Assembly: GCA_942486035.1 (NCBI GenBank)
Contig: CALNXK010000151.1
Span: 107,001 to 171,000 of the forward strand
DNA from: Porites lobata
Lineage: Eukaryota; Cnidaria; Anthozoa; Scleractinia; Poritidae
DNA: 64,000 nucleotides
Reading direction: 5' to 3'
This document shows, one piece after another, positions 1 through 12,085 of this stretch. Positions within the stretch are counted from its first letter, which is position 1. Each line of letters begins with the position of its first letter. The notes under the pieces were generated by a model. It did not search any database. It was not told where the DNA came from and saw only the letters and a list, made by a program, of their open reading frames with translations. A program made the position numbers and the translations under genes.

Positions 1-341
1 GATCGAACATCTTCAGTTACGTGCCTCGTACTAAGTTTCATAAACATTGCAATTAAGGTGTCATAATTTAGTTTATCTCCAGCTTCCTCTCCTTGGCAAA
101 TTGGTTTCGCAGAAATGATGCCACTTGATGGGTATTATTATTCTCAATCATATCTATTACAGACCCTTTATGGATACGGTTTGGTTTGCTCTGCGGCCGT
201 ATTGTATTTCCAATTTTTATGTGTATTTATTACATGGCTACAATAGTACGCGCGCGCTGATTGGCTGCTGAGCGGGCAAAATTTCCTTGTAATGACGGGG
301 CATTATTAGCTACTAATGTCCAAGACATATTAAGTCTGTGT
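1..341. other. Left flank, no gene seen
   Basis: I see no convincing exon or recognisable element here. An alternating CG stretch (ACGCGCGCGC near 249-258) is the only notable composition feature. Confidence 0.5.
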
Positions 342-440
342 TTAACGTAATAGTGGACATCCATGTTATGGTCAATTGGTAGGTGTCAGAAAAGGCTATC
401 CGCTGACCAGTATCATGGTGAGGTGACGTGTTTTTTATAG
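342..440. repeat. Dispersed repeat, left copy
   Basis: The segment (GTGGACATCCATGTTATGG, then a stretch reading CTATCCGCTGACCAGTATCATG) matches the reverse complement of 62972-63050. The two copies lie outside the three-unit array on opposite sides and in opposite orientation. The family is unidentified; it behaves like a dispersed non-autonomous element. It overlaps a spurious minus-strand open frame (313-654). Confidence 0.5.
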
Positions 441-487
441 CTATCTGCTGACTAGTTATTGGTTTTAACTGATCGCAGTCATAATTA

Positions 488-537
488 GTCATTACAGGGA
501 AATCTAAGACCTCGGCCTGACATTTCCCTGTAATGAC
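488..537. repeat. Short palindrome
   Basis: The arm GTCATTACAGGGAAAT (about 489-504) is repeated as its reverse complement ATTTCCCTGTAATGAC (about 520-535) around a short loop. It probably is the end or the whole of a small foldback element. Confidence 0.6.
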
Positions 538-584
538 CAAACGGACGAGGTTAATAAGTGGTATGTGTTCTTTAAATATGGTAC

Positions 585-960
585 TAGGGAGTTTTAGCAA
601 TGACGGCGGCGACGGCAACGAGAACGTCAAATCAGCAATAGGTTTATTGAGCAAAACAAGAAGTTGGCACGTGCATCACGCTTTTTTGTACATTTCTTTG
701 CCGTTGCTGTACGACTACGACGTGAAAATGCCTAATTTCACGTTTTATGGAGGACGTAAACAAGCGACGACGAAATTTTCTTTCTCTTTCTAAACTTGAG
801 TGCAGTCCCAAGAAATCAACTCCAGGGAAATTTGCCTACATAAGGCGTTTTCAGCGAGTTGGAATAAACGCGACAAAGTTGAAAAAAAAAGCTAATTCAT
901 TTTAAAAGTGAAGTTTTCGCTGCCGTCGCCGTCATCGATGCTAAAACTCCCTATTATGTC
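585..960. mobile_element. MITE-like inverted-repeat element
   Basis: The left arm (GGGAGTTTTAGCAATGACGGC, followed by GGCGACGGCAACG) is matched in reverse complement near 908-955 (CGTCGCCGTCATCGATGC, then TAAAACTCCCTA). The arms enclose about 270 bases without coding capacity. The adjoining sequence up to about 1085 resembles segments near 15385-15700, 32290-32660 and 51340-51720, so this belongs to a dispersed family with relatives inside the array. Confidence 0.6.
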
Positions 961-1460
961 CCGTAAAACTGGCACATATTTTGTTGTTATTAAAGTATCT
1001 TGCCTTGTACATTGGTTTGTATTACATATAGAGAGTTTAAGATGTCATGGCGACAAGAATGTCAAAAACATGACAGGTTTAAGGTGGCTCGGTGGCTATC
1101 AAATCGTTTTGTGGGTCCTTGATATCGTCTTATTTTGTACAGGGTCCGTCTTAGAAATTGCTGACTAAAGCAGGAAATCAAAAAACGCACCGAAGAGTTT
1201 AACTTTAGGAAAAATAACTCTGCCATCCGGTGTTGTTTTACTTCCTGGTGTCAGGTTTCCTCCGACCTTGACTGTCGATCGATAATGCGGACACCTCTCT
1301 CTAAGCCGGACATTTCGTACCGGTCTCAATGGTTAATTTATTAATTAAACACTTTGATAGCGCTCACATCCACTAGTTGTTCGTGGCGCTTTACAACAAT
1401 ATTAAAAATAATAATTTTATAGAAATAAGAAGGTATAAAACATTTAACTCTAATAATAAA

Positions 1461-2054
1461 TTAAACCATTGTTAATAAATTTCCTAAAAAGGTAGGTCTA
1501 TAAAATTTTTCAGTTTTAAAAGTAGAAACACTGTTCGATCTACGAATGTCTAAGGGAATATTGTTCCACAGTCTAGGGGCGCATGTAGAAAACGCCCTGT
1601 CGCCATGTGTTTTAGTATTGGACTTCTGTTGCAAAAGACGTTCTAGGGAATTTGAACGAAGTGTCCTAGAATGATTCTGGCACTTAAGTAATTCGACCAA
1701 ATACCGAGGGCCAATACCATGTAGAGCTTTAAAAACCAGCAAAAGTAACTTGAACACAACATGGTAGGATATCGGAAGACAATGAAGTTTTACCAGAATT
1801 GGACGTATATAATCAAACTTACGAGCACCAGATACAAAACGAGCTGCCATGTTCTGTAGCAGTTGAAGTTTCCTCAGTTGATGATTGGGTAATCCATAAA
1901 AAAGAGAGTTACAGAAATCCAGTTTAGAAGTTATAAAAGCATATACAAACGTGGCAGCTGGTGTTTTGTTAAGATACTTTCTGATCTTGAACAAATTTCT
2001 AAATTGGCAGACTAACGACTTGCAAAGATGTTTCATATGATGGTCAAAGGACAT
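1461..2054 (-). pseudogene. LINE reverse transcriptase, C-terminal fragment
   Basis: A 197-residue open frame matching the region downstream of the RT palm in CR1/L2/Jockey-like LINEs. Family-typical blocks include LDFCNSLFYGLP, LQLLQNMAARFV, and CLPISYHVVFKLLLLVFKAL. The Met at 2054 is not a real start: the domain continues upstream in other frames (YADD at 2313-2324, GVPQGS near 2400). No endonuclease or zinc-knuckle region remains. It is a transposon relic with no expected host function. Confidence 0.88.
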
Positions 2055-2375
2055 TTGTTTATCTAGAACTACTCCAAGGCTTGCGGCTTTATCAGATAGG
2101 GAATCCTTTCATTTCCAATGTTTGCACGTAACCCAGAGAAGGGCCATCACGAAATTTTGAAGAGATGAGAACAATTTCAGTTTTATGTTCGTTCAACTTA
2201 AGATCATTGCGATTCACCCAACGACAAATCATGATCACCAACACAGTTTTCAGTCCGTTCAGGTTTTGATCGAGGATGCATCATTTGTTTTAAAAGCAAC
2301 GTAAAGCTGACTATCATCAGCATACAGATGATAATTGATATTATAGCTCTCAATAACTTCACGGAGAGGAGATGT

Positions 2376-2585
2376 CTACATGAGATATAACACTGGCCCT
2401 AAAACAGACCCTTGAGGCACACCAACTGACAGGACACGCTTACTTGAATATGATTCATTGATATTGACAAAAGTATCTCTGTAGTCAATAATCTTTGTAG
2501 TAAGTGTATTCGTCATTTTGTATTTAGCTAAATTATGATATAAGAAGGTCCTGTTCAGTTTTGATTTTTCCACAGTCATGAACAA
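2376..2585 (-). pseudogene. LINE reverse transcriptase, palm fragment with GVPQGS motif
   Basis: A 69-residue open frame ending in VGVPQGSVLGPVLYLM, the conserved B-box of non-LTR reverse transcriptases. The downstream YADD box lies about 50 bases further on the minus strand, in a different frame, so at least one frameshift separates them. It is part of the decayed LINE at 1330-2590. Confidence 0.9.
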
Positions 2586-3118
2586 TTCCCCGAAATTTTA
2601 TTGTTCCTTTTCCCCGCAGAAGGGAAATAAGACGTTTAATTGATGAGGGGCTGGTTTAGTGGAAAAGGGGATGGATGTTAGCAGGCTCTGTACCACAGCT
2701 CTTTCAATGGCTTAAGTGTCACTAAACAACATCAAACACAGGTAAATAAGTTTTTATTATTAAATAACAACACTATGAAAATAGCCACTCGAGTTTTTAT
2801 CGCTAAAAATGTTGCGCAGAGATTCCTAAAATCGACATTACTATTTTAAAATTAGGCTTTGACAAAAGTTAAACATGCAAAACTGAGCATATGAATTTCA
2901 TTCAGTTATCGTTTTGTATTAAGATAATAAAGACTAAGAAAAGGAAAAATGCCACAGGATCCGGCATGTCATCGTTAGCCTGAAGAAAAAAAAGAACCGG
3001 TTAAACCCTTAACTAAAGTAAACTAGGAAAATAAGAACTAATTGAACTGAAAAGTCCGTTCTAATGTGCAGAGACTACGCAGCATTTCGAGAAGATACCT
3101 CGGAGCAAAAGTTTCGCT

Positions 3119-5517
3119 TTATGGATTTACCGACGTTGCTTTTACTACTTGTTTAGTGAATGAAATAGAAGATTCCATATACACCTGTGGTTGAGCATGA
3201 CTCGACGCCGCTACCATATTTGGTAGACCGTACCTGAAAGATACGTAAAACAGAAAGTTAACGTCTATTCGCGTCATCGATAAAATGAAAGATGGCGGCC
3301 GGCCGCAGTAGTACAAAAACTCATCAGTAACAAGCAGCTTTTGCTCGCCCTTAAAATACGCCGAATTGTAGGCTATGGGTCAGCAGAGATGTGCCCTTAA
3401 GCGCAAGTGAAACTATGACCTTTTATTAGACGTTGTTGTGCATAGTGTAACGTACGTTTGTCATTGTAAACTGGTCGGAATGATCTGGCCGCCTGCAGTG
3501 GCAACATTCCAACTAAGTATGTTTTTTATGGTATCTTTGTCAATGTGTAATTTTCGGCCAGGAAACTGTTCATTTGCTCCGGAAAGCAGGTTATTTCACC
3601 ACCCACCTTCTCGACTTTTGGTCGAATAAACCTCCCTATTCTGTGATAACTTGTGATTACTACTAGTAAGTTAGCTAGGGTGGGTACTATATGGTGGAGA
3701 TGATAATTTGTTTAGTATAGTTCTTTACAGACGTGACTGTTTTTAGTGTTTTACCTGGCTTGATTTGCCTGGTGATCATTTTGCTGGCGTATAGCTTGGT
3801 TCGCGGCGTTGGTCCCCTAGTAAGTTAGAGAGAATCAGCATTCTGATTAAACTGAGACATACGCTGGAATAAATTGTGTGAATGAGGTTCAGAAGAGAAA
3901 GTAAACTTTTCTGGGCGACTAAAATTTGAAAGAAGGAGAGGAGAGTTGCCGTTTGACGTAACAAAATTATAGGATTTTAACATTCTTTTCAGTGGTTAAA
4001 GTTGATGTTGGTCACTCAGGCTGCTCGATCGCGTTGTCAAGAGCTCGGTAAATCACTCGATTAGAGAATCGGTTAGTTTTAGTGAGTCGGTCAGTCCGTC
4101 TGTCGGTCTTACTTCATTTCCTTGTGTGTTTTATTAGAGCATAGAATTTAAATTCGCTTGTGTTTTTGAAAAAGGAGTGGAATTTTGCTAACATTTACTT
4201 CTTGTGTCAGTGGAATATATTTTTAAGATCATTGTTTTGAATATTAGATGTTAGTAGGTGTTTTGCGTGGAAAGGTTTGGTAAACAGTATTTTCACCTGC
4301 CCAAGCGCGAAGGGCACCACGGGCTGATTTGTGGGTGAACTGCCGGAATAGCTGCTTGTATCCATTTCTTCGTCGCTAAATGAAAAGGAAAAGTCAGGTC
4401 AGTACCAACAAAGCCGGTGAGTTCTTGTCCCTAAAATATTCGGTTTTTCAAAGGGCACCTCCAGAAAAAGGAACGTAGTAACATTTTACCATTAAAATAC
4501 TGAACACTTTACAGCATCGTTTAGCTTCCTTAGAAGTTACTGGACGTTTTTGCCCATAGAAAGGTACAGCCGTCCAATGTTATTCAGCAATACCTTTATT
4601 AAGTACATGTAAATCTGAAAAAGCCACCCCATTTGTGAGCGGTATTGTATTACCTAGAGTTTAGCTGGTAAAATCTTGGCGCTGCCAGGTTTACAAACAA
4701 GCATATACGCAGAAGCAGTAGCGCGCTTTTCTTTACTGTCTTTTATTTGTACAAAAGTTACTGGAGCAAACCCGCACTTCCTCATGTTTAACCCTGATTT
4801 GTAGCGTGTTAGTTGCTCACCTCTTGTCACTAGAAGAGTCTGATTCCTTAAAAAAGCGAAAAAGATAGCGCATTAGAAACTCGCCCACATCCTGCATCTT
4901 CCTAACCCTTCTCCTAATCACAGAAATTCATTTACGTCTGGTGATAAAAAGTTCGGTTGACTCTTTAGTAAAGGGACGGACGGGTTCGACTTTTTCTGTG
5001 AATGTTATAGTATTTCGTTTTGTAAAGGTTTGTTTGAAAATAAACTGGAGAAATACACAGTTAGTCTCTTCTTGTTGCACAAACTTTGTTTGCCGTAGGT
5101 TCCTGACTGCTCAGTTTTTTCGTAAAAACAGCCCTTTCGCTAGGAGATACTCTGGCTGAACTCTTCCAACTAACACAAATGTCATAGTTGGATCTGTCGA
5201 ACGTAAAAAAACCCTATCAAAAAACGTACCCAAGACGCTGAAAAAATAAGCTTGAGCCACGGTATTAAACTAGACTAAGAGCAGTATTCAGTGTTGAAAG
5301 TTAATTTTGTGTAAACAGGTTGCTTCCCTTGGTATTGCATGCGAGACATTTTTAAAGAGCATTCTCCGGCGTTATTAGCTTAGTTTCCTAACTTGCTACT
5401 CTATTTTTATCTAGATCTAAGGTTCGCTTTGTTTCTCTTTCATTGTATTTATAGTATTATTGTTTTGTTGAATAAAACGTTTAATAATCTTACCATTGAT
5501 ACGTCTGAATCAGCCAT
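3119..5517 (-). CDS. Gene Y, unit A: acidic Ser-rich orphan protein (5 coding exons)
   Basis: Unrecognised gene rebuilt from splice sites. Exons on the minus strand: 5494-5517 (MADSDVSM, directly after the acceptor TTTCTTTCTTTCTAG), 4821-4846 (ESDSSSDK, strong polypyrimidine acceptor, donor AAGAG|GTGAGC), 4297-4375 (DEEMDTSSYSGSSPTNQPVV, then PFALGQ), 3755-3816 (GTNAANQAIRQQNDHQANQA) and 3119-3233 (YGLPNM... to VNP and stop). Phases are 0, 2, 0, 2 and fit throughout, giving about 101 residues. There is no signal peptide and no domain I know. The last three exons are conserved in units B and C with mostly frame-preserving changes; the first two exist only here. The polyA signal region has AATACA where B and C have AATAAA. 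A 5' UTR exon upstream of 5517 is likely but not located. Alternative: the first two exons are optional. Confidence 0.62.
4654..4735 (-). other. Candidate hydrophobic cassette exon (unit A copy)
   Basis: The minus strand encodes KSALLLLRICLFVNLAAPRF then YQLNS and ends at CTCTAG|GTAATAC in phase 2, which fits the next Y exon. Only one base differs from unit B over the coding stretch, and it is synonymous (CTG/CTA). Flanking sequence is also well conserved. The acceptor is weak (AAAAGACAG or GTAAAG with little pyrimidine). It could add a membrane-spanning segment to X- or Y-type transcripts, or may not be an exon at all. Counterparts lie at about 25755-25836 and 44034-44115. Confidence 0.35.
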
Positions 5518-7080
5518 CTAGAAAGAAAGAAATAGTCATGAGTAAACCACGGCCGTGAAAGCGTATTTCCTTAACAGCACCGTAACTAATGAATACAAAA
5601 TCGCCTATGCTGGGTGACCTTTATTGTTTATTACTTTTATGCCGTCCATATCCCTTTTACTCACTAGTTATTACCAAGTCATGTGGGCGATTTGGCTGAA
5701 ATACTGATAGTCGGGAAGACTTAAACAGACTTAAAGAACTGAAATTTTAGTTTGCCACAATGATAAATATGTGTGTGGAGCGTGTTCACAGGTCTAACTT
5801 TGATACAAACTTACTTCGCTTTGCGTCCCGTTAAAAAAATAATAGTAGTAAAAATAAAATACAAAAAGAAAAAAAAAATACAAGAATGATTTGAAATGAT
5901 TTGCGTTTTCGTGCGCTATGTTCGAAACACTCGACCAAACACGTCAGTCAAGTTATACGTAATATTAATACTAAAAATAACCTTGGAGTAAAGATAAAAA
6001 CATCCCCCTATATAGTGTGTAGCGTTATATACAGTAAAAAAAAAGTTTACTATTTTTGGTCGTGTTCGATTCACCGTATTTCGGAATAAGATTAATTGAA
6101 ATGAACTCTAGAAGGCACTTGTGCTTGTTTCATTGGTTTGTAAAATATCTAGAAGCCTACTTGAAATAAATTATTCCGATGTATGTAGGATCCAAAACTC
6201 AAAGGGGTAGAATTTGTATCAAAACTTTGCATCAATTTGGCGTGCCACTCTATAGTTTCACAGTGCATTAGAATTCAGACGCTGTTTATTAAACTCAGTA
6301 GTAACAAAGCGTGTATGGCACAGTCTTCACAGTTCTAGTTGTAACCGTCTTTCGGTTTGGATTAAAGACAGATTCTTATCAGGTTATGGGCCCAGAACAA
6401 CGCCCAGGATAACGCCCAGAAGAACGTAGAAAATAACTCTTGGGACGACAGGAAACTTGAGGAATGGTGGTATGAAAATATCACGTTCGGGATCGCGCAA
6501 GATGGCGGGTGGAGAGTTAAACGCGTGGAGAGTTTAACAGTACAGAATTTAAGAGTTTAAGTGTTTTTTTTTATTAGTACCGTATAACCTCCACCCACTT
6601 GTAATTGCTCTGTGGTAGTAGCCAACTCGAAAGCTTGGCTCCTTTGGCTGCTACACACTCTTCCTTTTTTATGTTTAATTCAATGTATAGTTAGCTCTGT
6701 TTTTTACTTCTTCCTTTTTTTCCTTATTGTTGTATTGTAATTGAATAAGTGTGAATAAATAAACTTGCACTTGAACTTGAACTAAGTAAGTCCCATCAAA
6801 CATTCTGAAACAGATGTAGAAGTTTTTTGTCAAGTCATACTTCGATTAAAAATTAGCACCTATTAAGTTTTGACGTTTTGGCTTTTCAGGGGTGTGATAA
6901 CTGAAAGGATAAACGTTTCTTAGCGCTATTACGCAAATTGTAAAATTATTTAGTTAGTGTATAGCAAAATTCGTTTATACCAAACGGTGGAAACAAGAAC
7001 CTGCGAATTTAGTCCATGGATTAATGATCGATTCTCTTTTCCTTGGCTTCGACATACTCTGAGTTAAGATTAAGAAATCT
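5518..7080. other. Intergenic stretch, no gene seen
   Basis: Upstream side of Y_A. It probably holds the unlocated Y_A promoter and 5' UTR. Open frames here are short and unsupported. The motif CAAGATGGCGG (near 6498) resembles a YY1-type site, but its role is unknown. Confidence 0.4.
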
Positions 7081-7082
7081 AC

Positions 7083-7192
7083 GTAGCCTGCGGGCAAGCT
7101 CTCCGGGACGCTCTGGCAGCGGGTTGGGAGCCTGCGAGCAAGCTTTCCGCCCCGCCGCCAGAGCGCCCCGGAAAGCTTGCTAGGCTAGAAAT
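7083..7192. mobile_element. GC-rich hairpin element
   Basis: Imperfect palindrome: AGCCTGCGGGCAAGCTCTCC on the left, and GCCCCGGAAAGCTTGCTAGGCT-like sequence on the right, with further GC-rich inverted blocks (GACGCTCTGGC and GCCAGAGCGC). It is much more GC-rich than its surroundings and is typical of a small foldback or MITE element. Confidence 0.6.
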
Positions 7193-9090
7193 CTACGTTG
7201 CTCGTAGATACGATAACTCTTGAGACGGATTTGTTCTTTTAATGTTATTGTTTGTTTGACTGTTGTTCAACGTCACTGATCACTTTATCAAGAGCTATCG
7301 TGGTTTTGCGTTTTAGCGTGTTTGTTAATGTTAAAAATGACAACTTGTGCGCCGAACGTTTTGACAGTGTTCTTTCTTGTTTTCTCATTTAGCTGACACG
7401 CTTTTATTCTTAGCGCTTCTTGTGCAGCAACACGGCATGCTGGGCGGACTATTTTGTCTGTGTACAAAAAAATAACTAAGAATCGTAAACACTTCCAAGA
7501 ATGTTCTGGAAGTTTAATGATCAGTGCTGGCTTGATTCACGAGCACAAGGAAATACCTGGAAATAGCAATCTCTACTCTACGACCCTTATTACTCTTAAT
7601 TACTTTGAAACATTCCCTTTAGGGTTCTCGTGAATTGAATTTTAAGTCAAACTGAAAGTTGGGGCTTTGCAAACGCTTGTATTTTTAGAAAGAGACTAGG
7701 TAAACACCACTGTTATTTCATAAACTCCGTTCCTTCCTATTTCCTACGTATTTGTCCTTGAAAACGTAGGTTTTCTCCCTCAGCTTCTGTTCAAACAGAA
7801 ATACCTGGTGCTTACTTCTTTCTCACCTTCTTCCCTTTATTTTGCGCTTTGTGTCCTCATCTCCTTCGAACTTCGCTGTTCGTGTGAATTTCTGCAGTTG
7901 TGTAGAGCTGTAAGAAAATGACTAATGAATATTTTTGAGTGTTTGATTGACGGCTTTAAGTGAGGGTGTGTGGGGCTACACTGTATAAACGTTAAGGCAC
8001 CGAAGGTGTTGATAATGAGTCGAACCGATACAAACATTTTAAAAAGCTAGGCCCAAAAAGGCGACAAACGATACATTCAATATTATGACAATAGTTATGA
8101 TTTTAGTTAATAAAATAACAGTTATTAAAATAATAGTTATGCTGCCAAATATGAGGGCTAACATCTTCGTTATTATTTTGTTATTTTTTTTTCATCATTA
8201 ATCAATGTGTGATGATGATTTCAAAAGTAATGAAAGTGAAAGGGGACGTTATTAGTGTAATTATAACCAGTATTAAGACCCATTGGTATTTACGAAGTGT
8301 TAATAAAACAATCTTGTTAAATTGCTTTGGGCTATGCGAACGTTGCGTTCTCCTTTGTTAAAACACGCGAATAAGTGACCTGGCAAGTGCAGTTAGTGGG
8401 AAGAATTGGTGGTTTTAGGGCCCATAGGTAGTTACATTTCTTGTGAAAGCAGTCCTTTCACGTTGCTTTTATTTATGTGTAGTAGTTGGTGTCATGTTGC
8501 GTGTTCTATTTATTCGGGAAATACACTTTTGAAAAAGTGACGTGGGTCACCGCGCCGGTCTAGTGTCAACTTTGATGACCATTATCTAAGTATCATTCAG
8601 TGGTGAAACTTATTTGACAAAGCTTTTGAATGTGGAAAGGAATATTTCTTTCTCTTGCCGCATTCAGTGGAGAAAATTCAATCTTGTTTTTCATTTTTGT
8701 TCTTGTGTTTCTCTATCGGGTAAGGCCACATATTTACGATATTATTTCTAACGCATATAGGCACAGCGTATTTCTAAAGGTAAGTGGATCTACATCTGCT
8801 TTACTGTCGCCTGTTATGGCGAAGGCGAGTGTGATTAATGGGAAGAAGATTGTATCACAGTGTACCGATAATCGTTTGTAAGCAATACTAATAACCTTAT
8901 TAACGGCTGAGCCGCTGAGCCGGCTGCTGAGTTTCAATAGAATCGTATGAGCCTTTTTTATAGTCACATACCTCTCTAAATTGTGCGCTGTCAACAGTTT
9001 GCAATGTAATCACTGTTTGAGCGGATTTCAAATGTTTCAATGAAAATAGACTGAATGCAATTAGTAATAAACCAAGTTAAATACCGGAAG
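7193..9090. other. Unit A-specific stretch, no gene seen
   Basis: Not collinear with units B and C. A plus-strand splice-donor-like site (TTTCTAAAG|GTAAGTGG) occurs near 8775, but I found no matching acceptor or conserved frame. A stretch near 8790-8890 is weakly similar to 29920-30020. Confidence 0.4.
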
Positions 9091-9094
9091 ATTG

Positions 9095-9150
9095 ATGAGT
9101 GTCGAGTGTTGAATGGCCCGGGCGTTTAACACTCGACGCTGGGACACTTT
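9095..9150. repeat. Imperfect hairpin
   Basis: GTCGAGTGTTGAATGG is followed by GGGCGTTTAACACTCGAC, giving an inverted repeat of about 12-14 bases around CCCGGGC. Confidence 0.5.
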
Positions 9151-10247
9151 CGCCAAGGAGATCCAAGTACAGTAATTTGATTTAAAAGGCTATTCATTGC
9201 CGTCTCAAAAATTTATTGCATGAATATATAGTAAAGGCTTGGAGGTCCATGCAACTCTACGAAGCTTGTCACTAGGGTTATAGCCGTTTCAGTAGCTTAT
9301 TTCTTCCTGTTTGAATAAAATAAGCATTAGTTTACTAAAAGTCTCATTAATTTTTTTGTTTTTCCTATGACGGCACAAAGTGACCGCGTTTTATATTGTT
9401 AGACGGTATTCATGTCAGAAATGCTCGATCAACTCGTGCCGAAGTTTTACCATTTTACCCGAGAACAATCTGTCCCTATCTCCTTCCAATTTCTTTTTTT
9501 TTTTTTATTCAAGCCCTTCTTTCGGCTTTTCTGCATTTTATTTTTGTTCATGTAAAGTTTCGAATTTAATTTAGCCAAACAGGTGACCTTTTAAGCGACC
9601 TATCAAAACTACAAATTTTTATAGTCGCCGCATCAAACAGTAAGTTTAGAGGTTTCTCTTTCTTGGCTAAACTTACTTCTTTTTTTACTCGGAGATCTGT
9701 TCGGCCTGAAACAACAGCATCTCAATTACACTCGTGTTAGGTACTTTGCCTACGGGTTGTTGTAAGATTGAGGTCTCGTTGATCGTTTGATTGAGATGGT
9801 CAAAACACTGAATACGCAGTTACGACTGCCATCGTGAATTTGATTAGCTTGTTGGCTAAAACGTTGCGGCGGTGAACAGGAGTACAAAGATATCAAGGTC
9901 TCGTGTCGGGCCGGTGCCTCTTGTTTGAGCAAGGAGTGCGGCAACCACGATAAGTGTATTACAGTCCACTCACCTATGCTTGTTTCCCGTTAGTGACCTT
10001 CTGTAGCTCTCTCTAGACTTGTGGTGCGGTAATCGTGAACAGCGAAACTGACCGGGTGTTTATCATTAGTTACTTCTTTGAAAGATATTGTTGCTCTTAA
10101 TCATGCAGTTGTTAAGTTAAAAATACCCGCTCGCCTTTTTGCGCTTTTATTCCTCAGTGACATTGCCCACGGTGACCCTTCATATATGTATCGTTTATTT
10201 TGTCTACACCTGACTCACTCTTTCCGGTGTGTGCTTTGTAAGACGCT

Positions 10248-10384
10248 TGGGCCCGGTTGCAAAAAAACCCTCTTAAGATAAGAGGGCTCTTAACTTTTGT
10301 TCTGGAACAATATTAACCGATTATTTTGAAATAATAGCTACGAGTTCCCTTAATCTTAAGATGTTTTTTGCAACCCGACCCTGG
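10248..10384. mobile_element. MITE with GGTTGCAAAAAA termini
   Basis: Terminal inverted repeats GGGCCCGGTTGCAAAAAAAC (left) and GTTTTTTGCAACCCGACCC (right) enclose about 100 bases with nested inverted repeats (CTCTTAAG and CTTAAGA). No coding capacity. Found only in unit A. Confidence 0.65.
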
Positions 10385-10756
10385 AGAGGAATATATTGCT
10401 TTAAAAAAAATTTATTCGTAATTCACCGACAAGGAACCTGGGACAAGTAATGCACACGCGAGTCACTTAAAACTGACCGCGATATTGTTAGCTGTAACTT
10501 GTTGGGCGCCTTTAAAAATGTTAACTTTTAATGTCTCCCCTATATTTGATGACATTTTCTAGGAAATTAAGTCAATCAATGAGCAATCACATTTCTATAT
10601 TGCAGTTTGTCTTTTCTGCCGTTTTAAATAGTTGAAATACTTTCCTTCTTTGTGTTATTTTTTTATTTTTTTTTTTTGCGAGTGAACAAAGGCGTTGAGT
10701 CGCTGAGTACTAAAATAATATCATGAAAGCGTTTCACAAGTCATTCCATAGCCTTC

Positions 10757-10992
10757 TTGGCCTCAGGCTGTAACACATCATATTATGTTAAACATCAGAG
10801 AATAACTTGTATTTTATTTGCATTGGCGGGCGCTCAAAGAACACCGACGACAGCCTAATTAGTAGAAGACGCAGACCAGACTGGCCTCAGGCTGTAAAAC
10901 ATCATGTTATAAAAACATCAGAGAACAACTTGTATTTTGCTTACATTGACGGCCACTCAAAGAACACCGACGACAGTCTAATTAGTGGAAAG
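10757..10992. repeat. Two-copy tandem repeat of about 125 bases
   Basis: Two consecutive copies start at TGGCCTCAGGCTGTAA (about 10757 and 10881). Both contain ACATCAGAGAA, ACTTGTATTTT and CAAAGAACACCGACGACAG. The end of the repeat (GACAGCCTAATTAGTGG) resembles 27053-27075 in unit B and its copy in unit C, so the repeat grew from sequence shared with the other units. Confidence 0.75.
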
Positions 10993-12085
10993 ATTTTTTT
11001 TATGCTCAGTCCCGATACAAAGCTATTATTGGGTCTCGTCTCTGAAAGAGATGTAAATATCGGCGTGAAGTCTTAATTCCATTTAAATTTTCTTTTATCT
11101 TTCAAAATTTCTAGTCGAATCAAATTTAACTAGAACAAGGCCAAAAGTGATTTTTAAACAAACTTTCACTTGTAATTTGCAGCCCGTATCACCGTGAACC
11201 TCTTGGCAACTTAGTAACTCTTGTATGAAGGGCTTCGTAGTTGTGAAACCATATTCCTTCACATCGAACTTATTACTTTAGTGAGAAACTAAGGCCTTGG
11301 CCAAACCTGGCACTTAAATCTGTATTTTGCCCTTCTGGAACAATTGAATTTAGGTGGGTCCGCTTGTCCGCTTTCTGTTGTTATGTTACGTATTTAAATG
11401 CAATTGTTTTCTGATTGTTATCGCCCGCCTCGTCATTGTCTATTTCGTAAAAGTTGAAATGTATTTCTAAACTCACATTTAGCTCCACGGCCGTCGCTTT
11501 TTTAGAAAATTTATTTTGTCATCTTGTAGTTATTGCTATTGCTTAAATACCGGTAGCTATAGTTTGCGTGTTTGACAATGAACTAAGGTGACGTATTACA
11601 TTGTCGATTCGTTGAATGATCAATGTTTGAACTGACACTAAGAAACTGTTAGCATGGTTAGGAAATTATCGGCTCAATGAATTTGTGGATAATATATTTA
11701 CACACCGCAAGGTCGTAATTAAGTGGCAGACAAAAGGAGAACAAAGCAAATCAATGGAGGTCTTCTAATCTCTTGCATTGATGTGTACGCATGTTTTGCC
11801 AAGTTTCGTAAAAGATAAGGTTTTTTAAAAACTTTTTTTTTTAAGTGATAATAAATTGCTGATCCTTAGACTCTCAATTGCAACTCAATTGTCAACAAAT
11901 TCACTGTTTGCATGAAATCAGTTTTCATTTTCGGATGAACAGAAGAACAGCTGCATCTTCCGATACAAATCTGTAACTTAGCAGGTAAGTTACTCATTTG
12001 CTTGTCATATCATTTGCTTGTCAAACTCATTTGCATGTCATGTAAGTTGTAAAGTTAAGTAGGAATGTAGCGAACGTTGAAGTGC

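Larger units (their letters stand above)
1330..2590 (-). mobile_element. Decayed, 5'-truncated CR1/L2-type LINE
   Basis: Minus-strand fragments of a reverse transcriptase. From 5' to 3': a piece at 2376-2585 ending in the RT signature GVPQGSVLGPVLYL; the catalytic box YADD (tat gct gat gat, revcomp of 2313-2324) in another frame; and a long C-terminal piece at 1461-2054 typical of the post-RT region (TSKLDFCNSLFYGLP, then LQLLQNMAARFV). The frame is broken between these pieces, and the endonuclease and 5' end are missing, so it is dead. The 3' end near 1330-1390 has GCGCTATC and AAGCGCCAC-like sequence, as in L2/CR1 tails. Confidence 0.9.

Noticed and set aside
3119..3316. Uninterrupted 65-residue frame starting MYYCGRPPSF
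   Set aside because: Its 3' part is real Y coding sequence, but the 5' part is intron: the acceptor CTTTCAG at 3234-3240 and phase fit with the upstream exon show the true exon start.
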